Below are positions 37,126 to 46,902 of a DNA stretch of 47,008 nt, in pieces. Numbering within the stretch: the first letter of the stretch is position 1; every line of letters begins with the position of its first letter. The DNA lies in the NCBI GenBank assembly GCA_028685665.1, contig JAQUDN010000005.1, forward strand, positions 1 through 47,008, read 5' to 3'. The notes under the pieces were generated by a model that saw only the letters and a program-made list of their open reading frames with translations, did not search any database and was not told the DNA's origin. The position numbers and the translations under genes are program-made. This stretch comes from Burkholderiaceae bacterium (GTDB lineage Bacteria > Pseudomonadota > Gammaproteobacteria > Burkholderiales > Burkholderiaceae_C).

Positions 37126-38328
37126 ATGACGGCATTCACCACTGTGCAACGGACAGGCCTGGGCGCGCTGGCGGTATGGGTCGGCGCCTGCGGGGTGCTT
37201 CCGGCACAGGCCCAGAACTACCCGGTGTTGCCGGTTCAGCGGGCCACGGCCCAGCAGGTGGCGCAGCGCGGGGTTCCCCTGGCCGAACTGGCCCCCAACG
37301 CGCCCGAGACCTACGTGGTCCAGCGTGGCGATACGCTGTGGGGCATCTCCGGCATGTACCTCCAGCGCCCCTGGCGCTGGCCCGAGCTGTGGGGGATGAA
37401 CCTGCAGGCGATTGCCAACCCCCATCTGATTTACCCCGGGCAGACCCTGCGCCTGGTCCGGGACGGCGACTTCGTGCGCCTGGTCTCCGGCGTGGCCGGG
37501 GAGCCCGAGACCGTGCGCGTGTCGCCGCGCATCCGCTCGGAAAGCCTGGCCGACATCGCCTTGCCCACGCTCAAGCCGCACCTGATCGAGCCCTATCTGA
37601 CCGAGCCGCTGGTGGTCGATGCCCAGGCCATGGAACAAGCGCCGCGCATTGTCGCCACCCTGGACAGCCGGGTGCTGATGGCCTCGGGCGACCGGGCCTA
37701 TGTGCGCGGCGATGCGGCCGCCCCTTTGCGGGTCGAGCCGGGGTCCCAGCGCCAGTTCCGTGTTTTTCGTGACGCCACGCCGCTCAAGGACCCGGTCACG
37801 GGCGAGATCCTGGGCTACGAAGCCCGTTACCTGGGCAAGGCCCTGCTGGTGCGCGGCGAGTCCTTCGAAGAGACCGCCGATGGCAAGGGCGGGCGTGTCG
37901 CCGAATACGTGCCCGCCACGGTCGAGCTCAGCGGTACGAAGGAGGAAATCCGTGCCGGCGACCGCCTGCTGCCACCGCCCGAGCGGACCTTTGTCAATTA
38001 CGTGCCCCATGCGCCAGCCCAGGATGTGGATGCCCGGGTGGTCTCGATTTACGGCCATTCGGCCCTCGCCTACGCCGCCCAGAACCAGGTGGTGGCCCTG
38101 AACCTGGGCACCCAGGACGGCATGGAGGTGGGGCATGTACTGCACCTCCTGAGCACGGGCGAGCGCGTGAAAGACAGCACCGATCCGGCCAAGGCCATGA
38201 TCCGCCTGCCCAGCGAGCGCAATGGCACCGCCCTGGTGTTCCGGACTTTCGAACGCGTCTCCTACGCCCTGATTCTGGAAATCCGCAACGGGGTGCGGGT
38301 GGGCGACCGGCTGATCAACCCGCAATAA
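37126..38328 (+). CDS. Secreted LysM peptidoglycan-binding protein
   Basis: The 400-residue protein has a Sec signal ending GVLPAQAQ and one LysM domain at about residues 60-110 (TYVVQRGDTLWGISGMYLQRPW, YPGQTLRLVRD). The rest is of unknown function. AAGGA stands five bases before the ATG at 37126. The def/LysM/dprA arrangement is common in betaproteobacteria. The protein probably binds the wall and acts in envelope maintenance. Confidence 0.9.
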   Translation: MTAFTTVQRTGLGALAVWVGACGVLPAQAQNYPVLPVQRATAQQVAQRGVPLAELAPNAPETYVVQRGDTLWGISGMYLQRPWRWPELWGMNLQAIANPHLIYPGQTLRLVRDGDFVRLVSGVAGEPETVRVSPRIRSESLADIALPTLKPHLIEPYLTEPLVVDAQAMEQAPRIVATLDSRVLMASGDRAYVRGDAAAPLRVEPGSQRQFRVFRDATPLKDPVTGEILGYEARYLGKALLVRGESFEETADGKGGRVAEYVPATVELSGTKEEIRAGDRLLPPPERTFVNYVPHAPAQDVDARVVSIYGHSALAYAAQNQVVALNLGTQDGMEVGHVLHLLSTGERVKDSTDPAKAMIRLPSERNGTALVFRTFERVSYALILEIRNGVRVGDRLINPQ

Positions 38329-38373
38329 AGCCGCCCGGGCGCGCGCCGGCCCGGCTTCGGCGAAGGAGCTTGC

Positions 38374-39522
38374 ATGGACCGCGATGAACTGGCTGCCTGG
38401 CTGCGCCTGACCCTGACACCCGGTGTGGGCGATGGCACGGCCCGGCGCTTGCTGGCGGCCTTTGGCCTGCCGCAGGCGATCTTCGGCCAGACCACGCAGG
38501 CCCTCCAGCAGTGCGTGACGGTGGCCCAGGCCCGCGCCCTGGGCCAGGTGCCGGAAGGGCTTGAGGCCCTGCTCGAACGCACCTGGACCTGGTTGCAGGG
38601 CGCCCAGGGGGGCCCGGCCCGGGCCTTGCTCACGCTGGGCGACCCTGTTTACCCCCGGGCTCTGCTGGACATCGAAGACCCGCCGCTGCTGCTTTACGTG
38701 CTCGGGCCCGCGGCCTGGCTTGCCGGCGAGCCTTTTCCCCGCGAGCGCTGCCTGGCCATGGTGGGCAGCCGCAACCCCACGGCCCAGGGCGCCGACCATG
38801 CGCGGCAGTTTGCCCGGGCCCTGCATGCGGCCGGGCTGACCATCGTCTCGGGCCTGGCCCTGGGCGTGGATGCGGCGGCCCATGAGGGCGCGCTCGATGC
38901 CGCTGTCGAGGGCGCTGCGCAGCCGGCCACCATCGCCATCGTCGGCACCGGCCTCGACCGGGTGTATCCGCGCAAGCACCTCGATCTGGCGCACCGCATT
39001 GCCGCCCGGGGGCTGCTGGTCAGCGAATACCCCCTGGGCACCCCGCCGCTGGCGGCGAACTTCCCCAAGCGCAACCGCCTCATTGCCGGGCTTTCGCAGG
39101 GCACGCTGGTGGTCGAGGCTGCGCTGGCCTCGGGCTCCTTGATCACGGCCCGGCTGGCGGCCGAGCAGGGGCGCGAGGTCTTTGCGATTCCGGGCTCCAT
39201 CCATGCGCCCCAGTCGCGCGGCTGCCATGCCCTGATCCGGCAGGGCGCCAAGCTGGTGGAGTCGGCGCAGGATGTGCTCGAAGAGCTGCGCCTGCCCTGG
39301 GCCCAGACCCCCTCCACCAGGGCCCTTCCCGCCGTGGACCCGGCCGAGACCGACAGCGCCTTGCTGCAGGCCCTGGGCTTCGACCCCGTGGGGCTCGATG
39401 CGCTGATGGCGCGCACCGGCATGGACACGGCCGCCCTGCAGGTGGCCTTGCTCGACCTGGAGCTGTCAGGCCAGGTGGCCCGCTTGCCCGGCGGCCTGTT
39501 CCAGCGCCTGGGCCGGGCCTGA
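38374..39522 (+). CDS. dprA: DNA processing protein DprA
   Basis: The 382-residue protein protects incoming single-stranded DNA and loads RecA during natural transformation. Its Rossmann-like core shows LAMVGSRNPTAQGADHARQFA, IVSGLALGVDAAAHEGAL, VGTGLDRVYPRKH and SEYPLGTPP, with FPKRNRLIAGLS, EAALASGSLITARLA and GREVFAIPGSI. A C-terminal winged-helix part follows. GAAGGAG precedes the ATG. Spacing of 45 bases to the LysM gene suggests one operon. Confidence 0.97.
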   Translation: MDRDELAAWLRLTLTPGVGDGTARRLLAAFGLPQAIFGQTTQALQQCVTVAQARALGQVPEGLEALLERTWTWLQGAQGGPARALLTLGDPVYPRALLDIEDPPLLLYVLGPAAWLAGEPFPRERCLAMVGSRNPTAQGADHARQFARALHAAGLTIVSGLALGVDAAAHEGALDAAVEGAAQPATIAIVGTGLDRVYPRKHLDLAHRIAARGLLVSEYPLGTPPLAANFPKRNRLIAGLSQGTLVVEAALASGSLITARLAAEQGREVFAIPGSIHAPQSRGCHALIRQGAKLVESAQDVLEELRLPWAQTPSTRALPAVDPAETDSALLQALGFDPVGLDALMARTGMDTAALQVALLDLELSGQVARLPGGLFQRLGRA

Positions 39523-39551
39523 AAAAGAACAGGGCCCCTTCAGGGGCCCTG
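39522..39551 (-). terminator. Rho-independent terminator of the yajC-secD-secF operon
   Basis: CAGGGCCCCT and AGGGGCCCTG form a perfect 10-bp stem with a two-base loop. On the minus strand it is followed by TTCTTTTT, so it terminates secF transcription. On the plus strand no U-tract follows, so it helps dprA termination only weakly. Confidence 0.85.
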
Positions 39552-39603
39552 CCAAAGTAGGGGGAAGGCCGCGTCCGGCCCGGCCCCGTCAGGTCGCCAG
39601 GCT

Positions 39604-40563
39604 TCAGACCATGGCGCCGGCATGGGGGTCGTTGGGGTCGTTCGGGCCGCCGTCTTTCTTCGCGGTCTTGACCAGGTCTTCGCGCTTGACGCCGAGCCAC
39701 ATGGCAATGGCTGCGGCCACGAACACCGACGAATAGATCCCGAACAGAATGCCGATGGTCAGCGCCATGGCAAAGTAATGCAGGCTGGGGCCGCCAAAAA
39801 ACAGCATGGACAGCACCATGGCCTCGGTCGAGGCGTGGGTGATGATGGTGCGGCTCATGGTGCTGGTGATCGCGTGGTCGATCACCTCGGTGGTGCTCAT
39901 CTTGCGGTACTTGCGGAAGGCTTCGCGGATCCGGTCGAAGATCACCACCGACTCGTTGACCGAGTAGCCCAGCACCGCCAGCACCGCCGCCAGCACCGAC
40001 AGCGAGAACTCCCATTGGAAGAAGGCGAAAAAGCCCAGGATGATCACCACGTCGTGCAGGTTGGCGATGATGGCCGCCACGCCGAACTTCCATTCAAAGC
40101 GGAAAGCCAGGTAGATCACGATGCCCACCACCACCAGGCCCAGGGCCATCAGGCCGCCATGCACCAGCTCTTCGCCGACCTGCGGGCCCACGAATTCGGT
40201 GCGGCGCAGGCTGACGTTGGGATCGGACGCCTTCAGGGCGCCCAGCACCTGTTCGCTCTGCTGCGCAGAGGTCACGCCTTTTTGTGCCGGCAGGCGGATC
40301 ATCACGTCGCGCGCGGTGCCAAAGTTCTGCACCTGCACATCGGCATAACCCAGGCCGGCCACCGTCTCGCGCACCTTGGCGAGCTCGGCGGGCTGGCTGT
40401 AGGCCACCTCCATCACGGTGCCGCCGGTGAACTCCACCGACAAGTGCAGGCCGCGCGAGAACAGAAAGAACACCGCCAGCGCAAAGGTCAGGAAGGAAAT
40501 CGCGTTGAACACCAACGCGTGCTTCATGAAGGGGATGTCTTTTTTGATGCGGAAAAATTCCAT
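39604..40563 (-). CDS. secF: Protein translocase subunit SecF
   Basis: The 319-residue protein has six membrane segments and the SecF features LSVEFTGGTVMEV near the first helix, and later YSVNESVVIFDRIREAFRK. With SecD it uses proton motive force to pull translocated proteins out of SecYEG. It follows secD by 11 bases with GGAAG before the ATG at 40563. The C-terminus ends in a short charged tail. Confidence 0.97.
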   Translation of the reverse strand: MEFFRIKKDIPFMKHALVFNAISFLTFALAVFFLFSRGLHLSVEFTGGTVMEVAYSQPAELAKVRETVAGLGYADVQVQNFGTARDVMIRLPAQKGVTSAQQSEQVLGALKASDPNVSLRRTEFVGPQVGEELVHGGLMALGLVVVGIVIYLAFRFEWKFGVAAIIANLHDVVIILGFFAFFQWEFSLSVLAAVLAVLGYSVNESVVIFDRIREAFRKYRKMSTTEVIDHAITSTMSRTIITHASTEAMVLSMLFFGGPSLHYFAMALTIGILFGIYSSVFVAAAIAMWLGVKREDLVKTAKKDGGPNDPNDPHAGAMV

Positions 40564-40574
40564 GGCCGCTTCCT

Positions 40575-42461
40575 TTACTTCGTTGGGGGCACCGCAGAGG
40601 TGTCGGCCGTGGGCTTCCAGATCTGCCCGATGGAGATGCTCTTGAGCTTTTTCTGGCGGCCATACCAGAGGTTCACGATGCCGCGCGAGAAGAACACGGC
40701 CGAGAACATGCTGGTCAGGATGCCGATGCAGTGCACCACGGCAAAGCCGCGCACCGGGCCCGAACCGAAGGCCAGCAGCGCCAGGCCCACGATCAGGGTG
40801 GTCACGTTCGAGTCCAGGATGGTGGCCCAGGCCCGGTCGTAGCCCATGTGGATGGCGGCCTGCGGCGACACGCCGTCGCGCAGCTCCTCGCGGATGCGCT
40901 CATTGATCAGCACGTTCGAGTCGATGGCCACGCCCAGGGCCAGCGCCATCGCGGCAATGCCGGGCAGGGTCAGGGTGGCCTGCAGCATCGACAGGATAGA
41001 CAGCAGCAGCAGCACGTTCACCGCCAGCGCCAGGGTGGAGAACACGCCGAACAGCAGGTAGTACACGCACATGAAGGCGGCCACGGCCACCATGCCCCAG
41101 ACCACGCTGTGGATACCGCGCGCGATGTTGTCGGCGCCCAGGCTGGGGCCGATGGTGAATTCTTCAATGATGTCCATGGGCGCGGCCAGCGAGCCGGCGC
41201 GCAGCAGCAGCGAGGTGTCGTTGGCCTCGGCCGTGGTCATGCGGCCGGAGATCTGCACCCGTCCGCCGCTGATTTCGCCGCGGATCACGGGCGCCGTCAC
41301 CACTTCGCCCTTGCCTTTTTCGAACAGCACGATGGCCATGCGCTTGCCGATGTTCTCGCGCGTCACGTCGCGGAAGATGCGGGCGCCCTTGGCGTCCAGC
41401 GTCAGGTTGACCGTGGGTTCCTGGGTCTGGCTGTCAAAGCCCGGCTGGGCATCGGTCAGGTTCTCGCCGGTGAGGACGACCTGCTTTTTCACGATCACGG
41501 GCTGGCCGCTGCGTTCCAGGTAGCGCTCGGAGCCAAACGGCACGGGGCCGCGGCCGCCTTCGGCGCCCCGGGCTTCGGTGCTTTCATCGACCATGCGCAC
41601 TTCCAGCGTGGCGGTGCGGCCCAGGATGTCCTTGGCCTTGGCCGTGTCCTGCACGCCGGGCAACTGCACGACGATGCGGTCCAGGCCCTGCTGCTGGATC
41701 ACCGGCTCGGCCACGCCCAGCTCGTTGATGCGGTTGTGCAGGGTGGTGATGTTCTGCTTGAGGGCCTGCTCCTGCACGCGGCGCGTGGCCTCGGGCTTGA
41801 TGCTGGCGCGCAGGCGGAATTCGCTGCCATCGGGCTGGCTGGTGGATTGCAGGTCGGCGAACTGGTCGGTGATCAGGTTGCGGGCCGCCGTGAGCGTGGC
41901 TTCGTCGCGCACCTTGATGTCGATGGTCTGGCCATCGCGGCTGATGCCGCCGTGGCGGATGCCCTTGTCGCGCAGCGCCGAGCGGATGTCGCCGGCATAG
42001 GATTCGGCCTTCTTGGTCAGCGCGGCCTGCATGTCCACCTGGAGCATGAAGTGCACGCCACCGCGCAGGTCCAGGCCCAGGTACATGGGCTGGGCATGCA
42101 GGGCCGTGAGCCAGGTGGGTGAGCGCGAAATCAGGTTCAGCGCCACGATGTAGGTGGGCTCGCTGGGGTCGGGTACCAGGGCCTTTTGCAGGGCGTCCCG
42201 CGCCTTGAGCTGGGTGTCGGGGGTGTCCAGGCGGGCCCGCACCGAGTTGCCGTCCAGGCTGACCAGATCGGGCGTGACGCCCGCGGCCTTGAGGGCTTCT
42301 TCGACCCGCTGTTGCAGCGCCGCATCCACCTTGACGGTGGCCTTGGCCGACGAAACCTGCACGGCAGGGGCTTCGCCAAAGAAATTGGGCAGGGTGTACA
42401 GGGTCCCCACCAGCAGCACGATCACCAGGATCGCGTACTTCCAGACCGGATAACGGTTCAT
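40575..42461 (-). CDS. secD: Protein translocase subunit SecD
   Basis: The 628-residue protein starts with one membrane helix (WKYAILVIVLLVGTLYTLPNFFG), then the large periplasmic domain with LGLDLRGGVHFMLQVD, and a five-helix C-terminal part with GIAAMALALGVAIDSNVLINERIREEL. Family length is about 615-625. It lies between yajC and secF in the usual order. Confidence 0.97.
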   Translation of the reverse strand: MNRYPVWKYAILVIVLLVGTLYTLPNFFGEAPAVQVSSAKATVKVDAALQQRVEEALKAAGVTPDLVSLDGNSVRARLDTPDTQLKARDALQKALVPDPSEPTYIVALNLISRSPTWLTALHAQPMYLGLDLRGGVHFMLQVDMQAALTKKAESYAGDIRSALRDKGIRHGGISRDGQTIDIKVRDEATLTAARNLITDQFADLQSTSQPDGSEFRLRASIKPEATRRVQEQALKQNITTLHNRINELGVAEPVIQQQGLDRIVVQLPGVQDTAKAKDILGRTATLEVRMVDESTEARGAEGGRGPVPFGSERYLERSGQPVIVKKQVVLTGENLTDAQPGFDSQTQEPTVNLTLDAKGARIFRDVTRENIGKRMAIVLFEKGKGEVVTAPVIRGEISGGRVQISGRMTTAEANDTSLLLRAGSLAAPMDIIEEFTIGPSLGADNIARGIHSVVWGMVAVAAFMCVYYLLFGVFSTLALAVNVLLLLSILSMLQATLTLPGIAAMALALGVAIDSNVLINERIREELRDGVSPQAAIHMGYDRAWATILDSNVTTLIVGLALLAFGSGPVRGFAVVHCIGILTSMFSAVFFSRGIVNLWYGRQKKLKSISIGQIWKPTADTSAVPPTK

Positions 42462-42542
42462 GTCACGCTCTCACTTCAAGGACAGCCGGGAAGAGCGGAC
42501 CGCCAGGGGCAGGCCGCTTCCGGAGAAAACAGGCGCCAGGCC

Positions 42543-42878
42543 TTACTTCAGCGTGCCCTTGGGCAGCACCTGCGCCACGGCGCTGCGCTGGATCTGCACT
42601 TCGACGCCGTTGGCGATCTCGACGTGCAGGAAGCCTTCGGACAGGCGGGTCACCTTGCCGATGATGCCGCCGGCCGTGGCCACTTCGTCGCCCTTGGCGA
42701 TGGCTTCGATCATGGCGCGGTGCTCTTTCTGGCGCTTCATCTGCGGACGGATCATCACGAAGTACAGCACCACGAACATCAGCACCAGCGGCAGCATGCC
42801 GGTCACGGAAGACATCAGGTCATTGCCACCCGCGGCGGCAGCGGGTGCGGTCTGGGCGAAAGCAGAGGAAATAAACAC
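42543..42878 (-). CDS. yajC: Preprotein translocase accessory subunit YajC
   Basis: The 111-residue protein starts at a GTG (complement at 42876-42878) with TGGAG eight bases upstream. It has one membrane helix (LPLVLMFVVLYFVMIRPQMKRQKE) and the small C-terminal fold with GDEVATAGGIIGKV and VEIANGVEVQIQRSAV. It accompanies SecDF. The 81-base gap to secD contains no other gene. Confidence 0.95.
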   Translation of the reverse strand: MFISSAFAQTAPAAAAGGNDLMSSVTGMLPLVLMFVVLYFVMIRPQMKRQKEHRAMIEAIAKGDEVATAGGIIGKVTRLSEGFLHVEIANGVEVQIQRSAVAQVLPKGTLK

Positions 42879-43068
42879 GGGCAGAACTCCACAGGGGATG
42901 GACAAAACACACAAAACCCGCCAGAGGCCAGCGCCGCAGCGCCCGCCAGGCGGGGAACGGGGCATTGTATGCGGCGCTCCGTGGGCCTGGCCGTGGCTAA
43001 AACCCGGGGTGGGCCGGGTCTTCCCCCGCTGGGGAGGCCGCCCGCAAGGGGAGGTCGTCTTGTGGATG

Positions 43069-43122
43069 AAATTGGCCTGCAAGGCTCTGAAAATCAGCGT
43101 TTATTGCTATTTTTATGGGAGC
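43069..43122 (+). repeat. Copy of dispersed AGCTAT palindromic element between yajC and the oxidoreductase
   Basis: It begins AAATTGGCCTGCAAGGCTCT and ends TTGCTATTTTTATGGGAGC, mirroring the copy at 3110-3163. It is in the 281-base gap (42879-43159), which otherwise holds only GC-rich sequence and possible promoter elements for yajC. Confidence 0.6.
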
Positions 43123-43159
43123 AAAAAGCGCCCGGAACACGCGGGTCCCGGGCGGGTGT

Positions 43160-46100
43160 TCAGGCCGGGCTGGGCGGCGTGGCGCCGGGCGGCTGCGGCC
43201 ACTGGGCCCTCAGCGCGGCCTCGCGGGCCCGGACGGCGGCCAGGTGGCGCGCCTTGACCGGGCCGTAGCCGCGGATCTGCTCGGGCAGGCTGGCGATCTC
43301 GACGGCCAGGGCCAGCGTGTCGGCGCTCAGGCCGGGCAGCAGCCTGTCGATGCCGGCGCGGTACTCGGCGATCAAGGCCCGCTCGGTGCGGCGTTCCTCG
43401 GTGTGGCCAAAGGGGTCGAGCGCCGTGCCCCGCAGGCCTTTGAACCGGGCCAGCCAGCCCAGCACGGGGCGGATCCAGGGGCCAAAGCGCTGTTTGACGG
43501 GCTGGCCCTGGTCGTTGGTGCGGGCCAGCACCGGCGGCGCCAGGTGGTGCACCAGCCGGAAGTCGCCCTCGAACCGGGCCGCGATCTGGGCGGTGAAGGC
43601 CGGGTCGGTGTGCAGGCGCGCGACTTCGTATTCGTCCTTGATGGCCATGAGCTTGAACAGCGCACGCGCCACGGCCTCGGACAGGCGGGTGCCGGGCACC
43701 CGCTGCGCTTCGGCGGCCTGCACTTTGTCGACAAACTGCCGGTAGCTGGCCGCGTAGGCGGCGTTCTGGTAACGGGTGAGTTCGTCGGTGCGCTGTGCCA
43801 CCAGCTCGGCCAGCGTGGGTTTTTTCGCGAAGGTGACGACCTGCACCGTCTGCAGCCGCGCCTGCACGGCCGCGAGGTCATGGGCGCACTGGCGGCCCCA
43901 GGCAAAGGCGGCCTGGTTTTTGGCCACCTGCACGCCGTTGAGCTCCATGGCGCGCAGGAGCGAGGCCTGCGTCAGCGGCACGCGGCCTTTTTGCCAGGCA
44001 TAGCCCAGCAGCAGGGGGTTGGTGTAGATGCTGTCGCCCAGCAGCTGCACCGCGATCTGTTCGGCATCGAAATGCCCGATCTGCTCGGCGCCCACGGCGG
44101 CAGCGATGGCGCTGTCGCAGGCAGCGGCGGGAAACTGCCAGTCGGGCTGGTGCACGAAAGCGGCCGTGGGCGCGCGGTGGCTGTTGAGCACCACGAAGGT
44201 GCGCCCCGCCTGCATCACCGCCAGCGTGGCCTTGCTGGCGGCCACGATGGGGTCGCAGCCGATGACGAGGTCGGCCTGGGCGGTATCGACCTTGGTGGTG
44301 TAGATCGCGTCCTGCCGCTGGGCGATCTGCACATGGCTCCAGGTGGCGCCGCCTTTCTGGGCCAGGCCCCCGGCGTCCTGCGTGACCACCCCTTTGCCCT
44401 CGAGGTGCGCCGCCATGCCCAGCAGCGCGCCGATCGTGATCACCCCGGTGCCGCCCACGCCGCCCACGACGATGCCCCAGGCGGTGTCGGCCGGGGGCAA
44501 CTGCGGTTCGGGGAGCGGGGGGCCTTCGCTGGGGTCGCCATGGGAGGGCCGCGGGGGCTGGGGAGGCGTTCGGGGCTGCCCGCCCTCCACGGTCACGAAG
44601 CTGGGGCAAAAGCCTTTCAGGCAGGACAGGTCCTTGTTGCAGCTGCTCTGGTTGATGCGGCGCTTGCGGCCCCAGGGCGTATCGACTGGCTCGACGCTCA
44701 GGCAGTTCGACTGCACCGAGCAGTCGCCGCAGCCTTCGCACACCCGCTCGTTGATGAGCACCGTGGTGGCGGGCGTGGCCAGCGTGCCGCGCTTGCGCCG
44801 GCGGCGCTTTTCGGTGGCGCAGGTCTGGTCGTAGACCAGCACCGTGCAGCCCGGGACCTCGCGCAGCGCGCGCTGGACGGAGTCGAGCGCATCGCGGTGG
44901 TGCACCGTGACCTCGGCCGGCAGGGTCTGGGCGTATTTCCCGGGCTCGTCGGTCACGATGACGACCTGGGCCGCGCCTTCGGAGCGCACGCTGTCCACGA
45001 TCTGCCGCACCGAATGGCCTTCGGGCCGCTCGCCGACCGGCTGGCCGCCGGTCATGGCCACGGCATCGTTGTACAGAATCTTGTAGGTGATGTTCACGCC
45101 CGCGGCAATGCTTTGGCGGATGGCCAGCAGGCCGCTGTGGAAGTAGGTGCCGTCGCCGAGGTTGGCGAACACATGCCGGTCGGTGGTGAAGGGCGCCTGG
45201 CCGACCCAGGCCACGCCCTCGCCGCCCATCTGCGAGAAGGTGCTGGTGCTGCGGTCCATCCACACCGCCATGTAATGGCAGCCGATGCCGGCCAGCGCGC
45301 GCGAGCCCTCGGGGACGCGGGTGCTGGTGTTGTGCGGGCAGCCGCTGCAGAACCAGGGCACGCGCTCGGCGGTGGCGCCCAGGTCGGCCAGGCTGCGCTC
45401 GCGGGCCTCGATCCGGGCCAGGCGCGCGTCCATGCGCGCGGCAATCTCGGCGGGGACCCCCAGTTTGCGCAGCCGCCCGGCAATCGCGCGGGCAATGATC
45501 GAGGGCGTCAGGTCGGCCTTGGCGCGCAGCAGCCAGTGCTGGCCGGGGTTGGGCTGGCTCCATTCCCCGCCCGAGACATCGCCTTCGGGTTCGTTGAACT
45601 TGCCCAGCACATGGGGCCGCACGTCATCGCGCCAGTTGTAGAGCTCTTCCTTGATCTGGTATTCGATGACCTGGCGCTTTTCCTCGATCACCAGGATTTC
45701 CTGCAGGCCCCGGGCAAAGTCCCGCGTGATGCTGGCTTCGAGGGGCCAGACCACGTTGACCTTGTGCACGCGAATCCCCAGCTGGCGGCAGGTGTCGTCC
45801 GGCAGTCCCAGGTCGTGCAGGGCCTGGCGCATGTCGTTGTAGGCCTTGCCGCTGGCGATCAGGCCCAGGCGGTCCTGCGGGCCGGCGATGACGTTGTGGT
45901 TGAGCCGGTTGGCCCGCACATAGGCCAGCGCGGCATACCATTTGTAGTCCATGAGCCGCGCTTCCTGCTCCAGCGGGGCGTCGGGCCAGCGGATGTGCAG
46001 GCCCCCCGGGGGCAGGGCGACATCCTCGGGCAGCACGATCGACACCCGGTCGGGGTCGACGGCCACGCGGGCCGAGGACTCCACCACCTCCTGGATGGTC

Positions 46101-46732
46101 TTCATGCCCGACCACAAACCCGAGAACCGGCTCATGGCCAACGCATGCAGGCCCATGTCCAGGATGTCCTGCACATGGCTCGGAAAGAACACCGGCAAGC
46201 CGCAGGCCTTGAAGATGTGGTCGCTCTGGTGCGGCGCCGTGCTGCTCTTGCTCACATGGTCGTCGCCCGCGATGGCGATCACGCCGCCATGCCGCGCCGT
46301 GCCGGCCATATTGGCGTGCTTGAACACGTCGGAGCAGCGGTCCACGCCCGGGCCCTTGCCATACCAGAGCCCGAACACGCCGTCGTAGCGCTGGCTTTGC
46401 GGGTAAATGTCGAGCTGCTGCGTGCCCCAGACGGCGGTGGCCGCCAATTCTTCGTTCACCCCGGGCTGGAAGACGATGTGGTGCCGGTCGAGGTGCGGGC
46501 GGGCGGCCCACAGCGCCTGGTCGTAGCCGCCCAGCGGGCTGCCGCGGTAGCCGCTGACGAAGCCGGCGGTGTTCAGCCCGGCGGCCGCGTCGCGCTGGCG
46601 CTGCAGCATGGGCAGGCGCACCAGGGCCTGCACCCCGCTCATGAACGCGTGGCCCCGGTCGAGCGTGTATTTGTCGTCCAGGCGGGGGGCTTCCTGGGCG
46701 GGGCGCAGATCCTGGGGCAGGGGGGCGTTCAT
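43160..46732 (-). CDS. Fused indolepyruvate:ferredoxin oxidoreductase family protein
   Basis: The 1190-residue enzyme fuses both catalytic subunits. The N-terminal two thirds are the thiamine-diphosphate alpha part (GYRGSPLGGYDQALW, MAGTARHGGVIAIAGDDHVSKSS, GCHYMAVWMDRS, FANLGDGTYFHSG). Cys clusters near the middle include CEGCGDCSVQSNC and CNKDLSCLKGFC, expected 4Fe-4S ligands. The C-terminal third is the gamma/CoA-handling part, starting GVGGTGVITIGALLGMAAHLEGKGVVTQDAGGLAQKGG (motif only spans about 70 bases). It oxidises aryl or branched 2-oxo acids to acyl-CoA with ferredoxin. GGAGA precedes the ATG at 46732. No ferredoxin gene is adjacent. Confidence 0.93.
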   Translation of the reverse strand: MNAPLPQDLRPAQEAPRLDDKYTLDRGHAFMSGVQALVRLPMLQRQRDAAAGLNTAGFVSGYRGSPLGGYDQALWAARPHLDRHHIVFQPGVNEELAATAVWGTQQLDIYPQSQRYDGVFGLWYGKGPGVDRCSDVFKHANMAGTARHGGVIAIAGDDHVSKSSTAPHQSDHIFKACGLPVFFPSHVQDILDMGLHALAMSRFSGLWSGMKTIQEVVESSARVAVDPDRVSIVLPEDVALPPGGLHIRWPDAPLEQEARLMDYKWYAALAYVRANRLNHNVIAGPQDRLGLIASGKAYNDMRQALHDLGLPDDTCRQLGIRVHKVNVVWPLEASITRDFARGLQEILVIEEKRQVIEYQIKEELYNWRDDVRPHVLGKFNEPEGDVSGGEWSQPNPGQHWLLRAKADLTPSIIARAIAGRLRKLGVPAEIAARMDARLARIEARERSLADLGATAERVPWFCSGCPHNTSTRVPEGSRALAGIGCHYMAVWMDRSTSTFSQMGGEGVAWVGQAPFTTDRHVFANLGDGTYFHSGLLAIRQSIAAGVNITYKILYNDAVAMTGGQPVGERPEGHSVRQIVDSVRSEGAAQVVIVTDEPGKYAQTLPAEVTVHHRDALDSVQRALREVPGCTVLVYDQTCATEKRRRRKRGTLATPATTVLINERVCEGCGDCSVQSNCLSVEPVDTPWGRKRRINQSSCNKDLSCLKGFCPSFVTVEGGQPRTPPQPPRPSHGDPSEGPPLPEPQLPPADTAWGIVVGGVGGTGVITIGALLGMAAHLEGKGVVTQDAGGLAQKGGATWSHVQIAQRQDAIYTTKVDTAQADLVIGCDPIVAASKATLAVMQAGRTFVVLNSHRAPTAAFVHQPDWQFPAAACDSAIAAAVGAEQIGHFDAEQIAVQLLGDSIYTNPLLLGYAWQKGRVPLTQASLLRAMELNGVQVAKNQAAFAWGRQCAHDLAAVQARLQTVQVVTFAKKPTLAELVAQRTDELTRYQNAAYAASYRQFVDKVQAAEAQRVPGTRLSEAVARALFKLMAIKDEYEVARLHTDPAFTAQIAARFEGDFRLVHHLAPPVLARTNDQGQPVKQRFGPWIRPVLGWLARFKGLRGTALDPFGHTEERRTERALIAEYRAGIDRLLPGLSADTLALAVEIASLPEQIRGYGPVKARHLAAVRAREAALRAQWPQPPGATPPSPA

Positions 46733-46848
46733 GGCAGGTCTCCATTGGCGGCGGTGGGCGGTGCCTCTGTCGGGCGCTTGCCGGCCAGTGTAGGCCGGGC
46801 GCACGGATCTGTCTTGTCCCGCACGGAGGCCTGTGGTGCTCTTTGTTT

Positions 46849-46902
46849 GCTATTGAATAAATAGCATAAGGCGATTGTGGGCAGGGCAATCGCATCTAAA
46901 TT
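46849..46902 (-). repeat. Copy of dispersed AGCTAT palindromic element at the right edge
   Basis: GCTATT-GAATA-AATAGC at 46849-46865 is a nearly perfect palindrome. GCGATTG (46871) and CAATCGC (46887) form the second inverted repeat. It contains the stop codon of the partial gene to its right. Confidence 0.65.

Noticed and set aside
43115-46864. A 1249-codon open frame antisense to the fused oxidoreductase
   Set aside because: Same reasoning: repetitive Gly/His/Ala/Val composition and no domain, while the minus strand has strong motifs throughout.
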